From NCBI GenBank assembly GCA_015233365.1, contig JADFXU010000005.1:34310-98309 (forward strand): DNA of 64,000 nucleotides. Direction: 5' to 3'. The notes under the pieces were generated by a model. That model did no database searches. It was not told where the DNA came from and was given only the letters and a program-made list of their open reading frames with translations. Shown one piece after another: positions 59,548 through 64,000 of the stretch. Within the stretch, counting starts at the first letter, position 1. Each line of letters begins with the position of its first letter. The DNA comes from Nitrospirota bacterium (GTDB taxonomy: Bacteria > Nitrospirota > Thermodesulfovibrionia > Thermodesulfovibrionales > Dissulfurispiraceae). Made by a program: the position numbers and the translations under genes.

Positions 59548-61494
59548 ATGAAATACCATTTTGGCAATAAGTTATTTCGCAATATTTTATTTGCTGTAAT
59601 AGTGGTCCTGGGCGTTGCCTTATCCATCATTGTCTCTGCATTGAGTTATTACGCTGACAAGAAAATCATACAGGCAGAATTCAATGAAGCAGCGGAAAAC
59701 CGCTATTCAGCATTGAAGCGGGAGATCGATAGCGATCTGGACGTGCTTGCGTCGCTTCAAACCCTGTATTATACATCCGGAAAGGACATAGAAAGATCCG
59801 AGTTTCGGAATTATACAAGCCATATTCTTAAGCAGCATGCGAGTATTCAAGCCCTTGAATGGATACCGCGCGTACCGGATTCCCGGAGGGAGGCATATGA
59901 ACGGACTGCAAGAAGAGAAGGCTTCCCTGATTTTCAACTCACCGAATGTGTTGCACAGGGAAAGATGAAGAGGGCGGAGAAGCGAAAGGAATATTTCCCT
60001 GTCTATTTTGTCGAGCCCTATAAGGGTAACGAGATAGCACTTGGTTTTGACCTTGCTTCCAATCCCGAACGGCTGGAAACTTTGGAAGCCGCCCGAAAGA
60101 CAGGCGATATACGTGCGACCGCAAGAATAACACTTGTCCAGGAGACTAAAAGTCAATTCGGTTTTATCGTCTTTGCGCCGATCTACGGGAAAGGGGCGTT
60201 GACAAATTCCGATCTGGTGCGATGGGACAACCTTGAAGGCTTCGCTCTGGGCGTATTTAGAATCAGTGACATTGCCGAAAAAGCAATAAATTATTTTAAA
60301 CCTGAAAATGTCGATTTTTTTATCTATGATGCATCGGTGCCCGAGAAAGAACGGTTTCTTTATACACATTCATCACGCTCTCGTAAAACTCCCTTACTAA
60401 ACCGGGATCAGCCTGAAACGAACCTCATAAGTTCAAAGACACTCGAGGTCGCCGGGCGGAAATGGATGGTAATCTGTTCGGCCACACCGGACTTCATCGC
60501 GGCAAGGAGCAGTTGGCGCACATGGGGCCTTCTCCTTGCGGGGTTAGCGTTTACAGGACTTGTTGCGGGTTTCTTGTTTGTTGTCAGCCATGCCGAACAT
60601 ATTGAAAAGTTCGCAAACGATTTGTCGGATGTCAATATAAATCTCGCGCATGAAATTGTGGAGCACAAGCGGGCGGAAGAGGAGATACAAAAACTCAACG
60701 AGGAACTTGAACAGCGGGTTGTTATGCGTACTGCCGACCTTAATCAGAAGACCGGGGAACTGGAACAGGCCAATATCAAACTGAAAGAACTCGACCGTTT
60801 GAAATCCATGTTCATATCATCAATGAGCCACGAATTGAGGACCCCGCTGAACTCCATAATCGGGTTCTCGAGCATTCTCCTCAATGAATGGGCCGGCCCG
60901 ATGACTTCGGAACAAAAAGAAAATCTCACTACCATCCTAAGATCGGGCGAGCATCTGTTGTCGTTGATCAATGATGTGATAGATGTATCCAAAGTTGAGT
61001 CCGGAAGTCTCGAAGCGTACTTTGAATATATTGATATTTACGATGTCGTGTCAGAGGCGATAAATACCTTCGCACATGATATGAAGGAGAAAGGGATAGA
61101 ATTAAAGGTCCAGGCAATTCATCAATCAGTGTGCACAGACAGGAGAAGGCTGCTGCAATGCCTGTTAAATCTCATAAGCAATGCATTAAAATTTACCAAA
61201 GAAGGCATGATCAGCGTATGCACAAAGATTTCAAATGAGGGGGATATCATGGAAATTTCCGTCAGTGATACAGGCATCGGTATCAAGGAGGATGATATTC
61301 AGAAATTGTTTTCTGCTTTTGTCTGTCTTGATTCTCCGGTGCGATCAACTGTCCCGGGTACAGGCCTGGGGCTTTATCTTACCCAAAAACTGCTCAAGGA
61401 AGTTCTCAAAGGCGACATAACCGTAAGCAGCACATATGGGAAAGGAAGCCTGTTTACATTAAAAGTGCCTATAACCGGATTGAGGAGGACCTAA
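59548..61494 (+). CDS. CHASE-domain HisKA histidine kinase, cassette B
   Basis: 648 aa. Membrane segments at about 9-32 and 320-342 flank a CHASE domain (LEWIPRVPDSRR.., EYFPVYFVEPYKGN, GFDLASNPERL). A coiled coil, HisKA with His428 in MSHELRTPLNSIIGF and HATPase_c (DTGIGIKE, GTGLGLYL) follow. The segment around the His is 98% identical in DNA to the cassette A kinase, while the surroundings are not. The stop overlaps the receiver gene start by 1 base. Confidence 0.92.
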   Translation: MKYHFGNKLFRNILFAVIVVLGVALSIIVSALSYYADKKIIQAEFNEAAENRYSALKREIDSDLDVLASLQTLYYTSGKDIERSEFRNYTSHILKQHASIQALEWIPRVPDSRREAYERTARREGFPDFQLTECVAQGKMKRAEKRKEYFPVYFVEPYKGNEIALGFDLASNPERLETLEAARKTGDIRATARITLVQETKSQFGFIVFAPIYGKGALTNSDLVRWDNLEGFALGVFRISDIAEKAINYFKPENVDFFIYDASVPEKERFLYTHSSRSRKTPLLNRDQPETNLISSKTLEVAGRKWMVICSATPDFIAARSSWRTWGLLLAGLAFTGLVAGFLFVVSHAEHIEKFANDLSDVNINLAHEIVEHKRAEEEIQKLNEELEQRVVMRTADLNQKTGELEQANIKLKELDRLKSMFISSMSHELRTPLNSIIGFSSILLNEWAGPMTSEQKENLTTILRSGEHLLSLINDVIDVSKVESGSLEAYFEYIDIYDVVSEAINTFAHDMKEKGIELKVQAIHQSVCTDRRRLLQCLLNLISNALKFTKEGMISVCTKISNEGDIMEISVSDTGIGIKEDDIQKLFSAFVCLDSPVRSTVPGTGLGLYLTQKLLKEVLKGDITVSSTYGKGSLFTLKVPITGLRRT

Positions 61495-61868
61495 TGCGGA
61501 AAGTACTTGTTATTGAAGACAACAAAGATAATTTGAGGCTTGTGGAATATGCGCTTCACAGGGCAGGTTATGAGGTAATCCGGGCCGAGAGGGGGGAAGA
61601 GGGCATTGAACTGGCAGTAACAGAAAAGCCTTTTTTTATCATAATGGATATTAACCTGCCCGGGATTGACGGAATAGAAGCCGCCAGAAGGATCAGAAAC
61701 TCGGAAGCAGGACGATATATCCCAATAATAGCTGTTACCTCTTATGCCATGCAGGGAGACAGGGAGAGGATGATGGCAGCGGATTGTAACGGTTACATAG
61801 AAAAGCCGATAGACCCGATAACCATTGTTGACCGGATACACGAGATTATCGGAGTAACAGGAAAATGA
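61494..61868 (+). CDS. Stand-alone receiver protein, cassette B
   Basis: 124 aa CheY-like receiver (VIEDNKDN, FIIMDINLPGIDG, AVTSYAM, IEKPIDP), closely related to the one at 55,099. No output domain; it probably relays phosphate from the preceding kinase. Overlaps the next gene start by 4 bases. Confidence 0.92.
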   Translation: MRKVLVIEDNKDNLRLVEYALHRAGYEVIRAERGEEGIELAVTEKPFFIIMDINLPGIDGIEAARRIRNSEAGRYIPIIAVTSYAMQGDRERMMAADCNGYIEKPIDPITIVDRIHEIIGVTGK

Positions 61869-64000
61869 AAATCCTCATTGTTGATGACAACCCTGATGAC
61901 AGAAAAGTGCTTCGTTATATCATCGAAGCACATGGCCATGAGGTCATACCAGCCGGAGACGGGCAGGAAGGGCTTGAGATGGCCGCAGCCCACAAGCCGG
62001 ACCTGATAATATCCGACGCCCTGATGCCGGTCATGGACGGCTTCCAATTCCTCAGGAAAATAAAACAGGATGCAAACTTGAGTTCGATCCCCTTTATATT
62101 CTACTCCGCTGTCTATGGGGGACATGAGGACAAACAGCTTGCCGCCTCTTTAGGCGCTGATGCATACATAATCAAACCAAAAAAACCCGTGGAGTTCTGG
62201 GAAGAGGTCGAAAAAACAATCGGCGAAAAAAATAGAGTGAAATTCATAACAGCCGCGCTTGTCGAGAAAGATGAGGAATACCTCAAGAGATATAGCCAGG
62301 TCGTGGCAGCCAAGCTCGAGGAGAAGGTGCTGGAACTGGAAAGGTCCCTGGTTGAACGTAAACGGGCCGGAGAAGCGCTGCGGGATAGCGAGATACGGTA
62401 TAAGAGGCTTGTTGAATCGGTAACCGACTACATCTATACGGTGAGTGTCGAGAACAACAGGCCGGTAAAAACGATACACGGTCCGGCCTGCATCGGCGTG
62501 ACGGGGTATGCATCACAGGAATATGATGCCGACCCATTCCTCTGGTACAGGATGATACATGATGAAGACAGGAAATATGTAATGGAGCAGGTCGAGAAAG
62601 TGTTTTCAAGTGCGGTCCCCTCCTCTTTTAACCACCGGATCATCCATAAGAACGGCGCCATCCGCTGGGTCACCAATACAATCGTCCAGCGTTTTGATGA
62701 TCATGGAGGACTCATTGCATACGATGGTCTTATCAAGGACATCACCGAACGCAGGCTGGCGGAAGAAGATCTCAAGCGTGTAAGTCGCCAGAATGAATTG
62801 ATCCTTAATGCAGCGGGGGAGGGCATCTGCGGGATGGATTCAGAGGGAAAGATTGTTTTCGCCAATCCTGCGGCAGCGGGGATGTGCGGCTATGAGGTTG
62901 AGGAGGTGATCGGGGCGCACATGCACAGCCTGCTCCATTATGCCAGGCCTGACGGGTCTCCGTATCCTCGGGAAGAATGCCCTTCTTTCAACACCCTTCG
63001 TCAAGGGACGCCATGCCGGATGAGGGATGAGGTTTTCTGGAGGAAGGACGGCACAAGCTTCATTGTCGCCTATACGACCACCCCGATACGTGAAAGAGAT
63101 GCGATAATAGGAGCAGTAATTACCTTCCGGGACATCACTGAGCGCAAGCAACTGGAGGAGCGGGAACGACTCGCGCGCGTTGTGCTGGAACGTGTAACCC
63201 AGGTGGGAGGCACTGAAGATGCGGTCCGCGATATCCTGCAAATGATTAAGCATAGTACCGGCTTTGAGGCAGTGGGCCTCCGCCTGCACAAAGATGATGA
63301 CTTCCCGTATTTTGTCCAGGACGGTTTTTCGACTGATTTCTTGCTCAAGGAAAATACGCTGACTATCCAGGGTCCGGATGGCAGGCTTTGCAGGGACAAA
63401 CACGGCAAAATCAGCCTGGAATGCACGTGCGGCCTGGTAATTTCCGGATACACTAATCCGGCGAATCCTTTTTTTACGCCAAATGGAAGCTTCTGGACAA
63501 ACGACTCAGTTCCATTGCTGGACCTTCCGGCCGGCCAGGATCCAAGACTTAATCCTCGAAATCGCTGTATCCATGAAGGATTTCATTCCGTTGCACTGAT
63601 ACCATTACGGGTAGATAAAGATATCGTCGGGCTGTTGCAGCTCAATGATCGTCGGAAAAATCGATTCACGCTGGAAATGATCCAGTTCTTCGAGGGATTG
63701 TGTTCCAGCATCGGAATCGCCCTCGCTCGCCAGCAGGCGGAAGAGGAGAAGGCCAGGCTTGAAGCTCAGTTGCGCCAGGCCCAGAAGATGGAAGCAATAG
63801 GCGTGCTTGCGGGTGGGGTGGCCCATGACTTCAACAACATCCTAACGGCAATCATAACCTACGGGAGCCTTGCGCAAAGAAGACTTAATAAAGAAGATGG
63901 GACAATGCTGAGGTATATACAGGAGATACTTGCAGCCGCAGATCGTGCCTCGGAACTAACGCGGGGACTGCTTGCTTTCAGCAGGAAACAGGTCATAGAA
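61865..64000 (+). CDS. REC-PAS-PAS-GAF hybrid histidine kinase (cut by window end)
   Basis: Open for 712 codons and running off the window, so absent from the ORF track. Receiver (1-125, Asp in [13 protein letters not shown]), coiled coil, PAS 1 (about 180-300), PAS 2 (about 305-420, [26 protein letters not shown], nearly the same as the PAS in the sensor at 50,498), GAF (about 430-625), then HisKA with [15 protein letters not shown]. HATPase and anything after it lie beyond 64,000. ATG 61865 overlaps the receiver stop. Confidence 0.9.
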   Translation, partial: MKILIVDDNPDDRKVLRYIIEAHGHEVIPAGDGQEGLEMAAAHKPDLIISDALMPVMDGFQFLRKIKQDANLSSIPFIFYSAVYGGHEDKQLAASLGADAYIIKPKKPVEFWEEVEKTIGEKNRVKFITAALVEKDEEYLKRYSQVVAAKLEEKVLELERSLVERKRAGEALRDSEIRYKRLVESVTDYIYTVSVENNRPVKTIHGPACIGVTGYASQEYDADPFLWYRMIHDEDRKYVMEQVEKVFSSAVPSSFNHRIIHKNGAIRWVTNTIVQRFDDHGGLIAYDGLIKDITERRLAEEDLKRVSRQNELILNAAGEGICGMDSEGKIVFANPAAAGMCGYEVEEVIGAHMHSLLHYARPDGSPYPREECPSFNTLRQGTPCRMRDEVFWRKDGTSFIVAYTTTPIRERDAIIGAVITFRDITERKQLEERERLARVVLERVTQVGGTEDAVRDILQMIKHSTGFEAVGLRLHKDDDFPYFVQDGFSTDFLLKENTLTIQGPDGRLCRDKHGKISLECTCGLVISGYTNPANPFFTPNGSFWTNDSVPLLDLPAGQDPRLNPRNRCIHEGFHSVALIPLRVDKDIVGLLQLNDRRKNRFTLEMIQFFEGLCSSIGIALARQQAEEEKARLEAQLRQAQKMEAIGVLAGGVAHDFNNILTAIITYGSLAQRRLNKEDGTMLRYIQEILAAADRASELTRGLLAFSRKQVIE

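Overview
The window looks like a chromosome segment of a Gram-negative, mainly anaerobic or microaerophilic respiring bacterium. It carries membrane-anchored multiheme cytochromes c with a NrfD/Fe-S quinone module, a YeeE-type sulfur transporter, a ferredoxin:thioredoxin reductase-like protein, corrinoid methyl-transfer proteins and many sensor kinases. The gene content and the abundance of short palindromic repeats suggest Nitrospirota (Thermodesulfovibrionia-like) or Desulfobacterota. That placement is inference; no rRNA gene is present to test it.

Layout. (1) 0.4-12 kb, mostly + strand: tandem universal stress protein, a PlsC-like acyltransferase (-), hemL, then an 11-heme cytochrome / 4-heme cytochrome / Tat-exported Fe-S protein / NrfD operon that runs directly into AtpZ/AtpI-like small membrane proteins. 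aroK, aroB and a PhoB/PhoR-like two-component pair follow. (2) 12-18 kb: mostly minus-strand housekeeping and hypothetical genes (MarC, DJ-1/PfpI, DUF1189, YtxH, a B12-radical SAM protein and an FAD oxidoreductase), with palindromic repeats between them. (3) 18.7-26.4 kb: a candidate sigma-54 promoter drives a pseudo-receiver protein plus a 4xCBS-PAS-GGDEF cyclase; then a TPR protein, a YeeE transporter and a CHASE histidine kinase. (4) 26.4-41.8 kb, minus strand: carbamate kinase, a COG2403 GTPase and a class III aminotransferase (the last two bracketed by a structured twin repeat), a surface-glycan set (ArnT-like, DUF3047, radical SAM, PHP-GT4 fusion), a glutaredoxin/FTR redox operon, and an AMP-ligase/ACP/PlsC fusion with an IMPase. 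(5) 41.9-46.6 kb: an initiator tRNA followed by a decayed accessory zone with an att-like duplication of the tRNA 3' end, a VapBC-like module, a kinase remnant, an IS3 remnant, an HDOD protein, a broken DUF47 gene and diverged repeats.

(6) 46.6-64 kb, + strand, is the most unusual region. Two successive cassettes each carry a B12-binding corrinoid protein translationally coupled to a UroD-family methyltransferase. Each is followed by sensor proteins without any recognisable output domain, ending in the same coiled-coil tail (..VGRELRMVELKERI..), then a membrane HisKA kinase and a stand-alone receiver. Cassette A also has a receiver fused to a kinase core lacking its phospho-accepting histidine, and a PhnD-like lipoprotein. 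Cassette B has a DUF1638 protein and ends in a large REC-PAS-PAS-GAF-kinase that runs off the window. I infer a signal-transduction system built around corrinoid/methyl-transfer proteins, with the cassettes related by duplication and later recombination.

Stretches over about 300 bases without a gene: 1-376 and 42,023-42,587 hold nothing I can name apart from the att-like repeat; 18,347-18,858 holds the promoter region; 20,969-21,338 holds a 23-bp repeat; 38,014-38,333 holds an inverted-repeat element; 43,237-43,772 holds pseudogene remnants.
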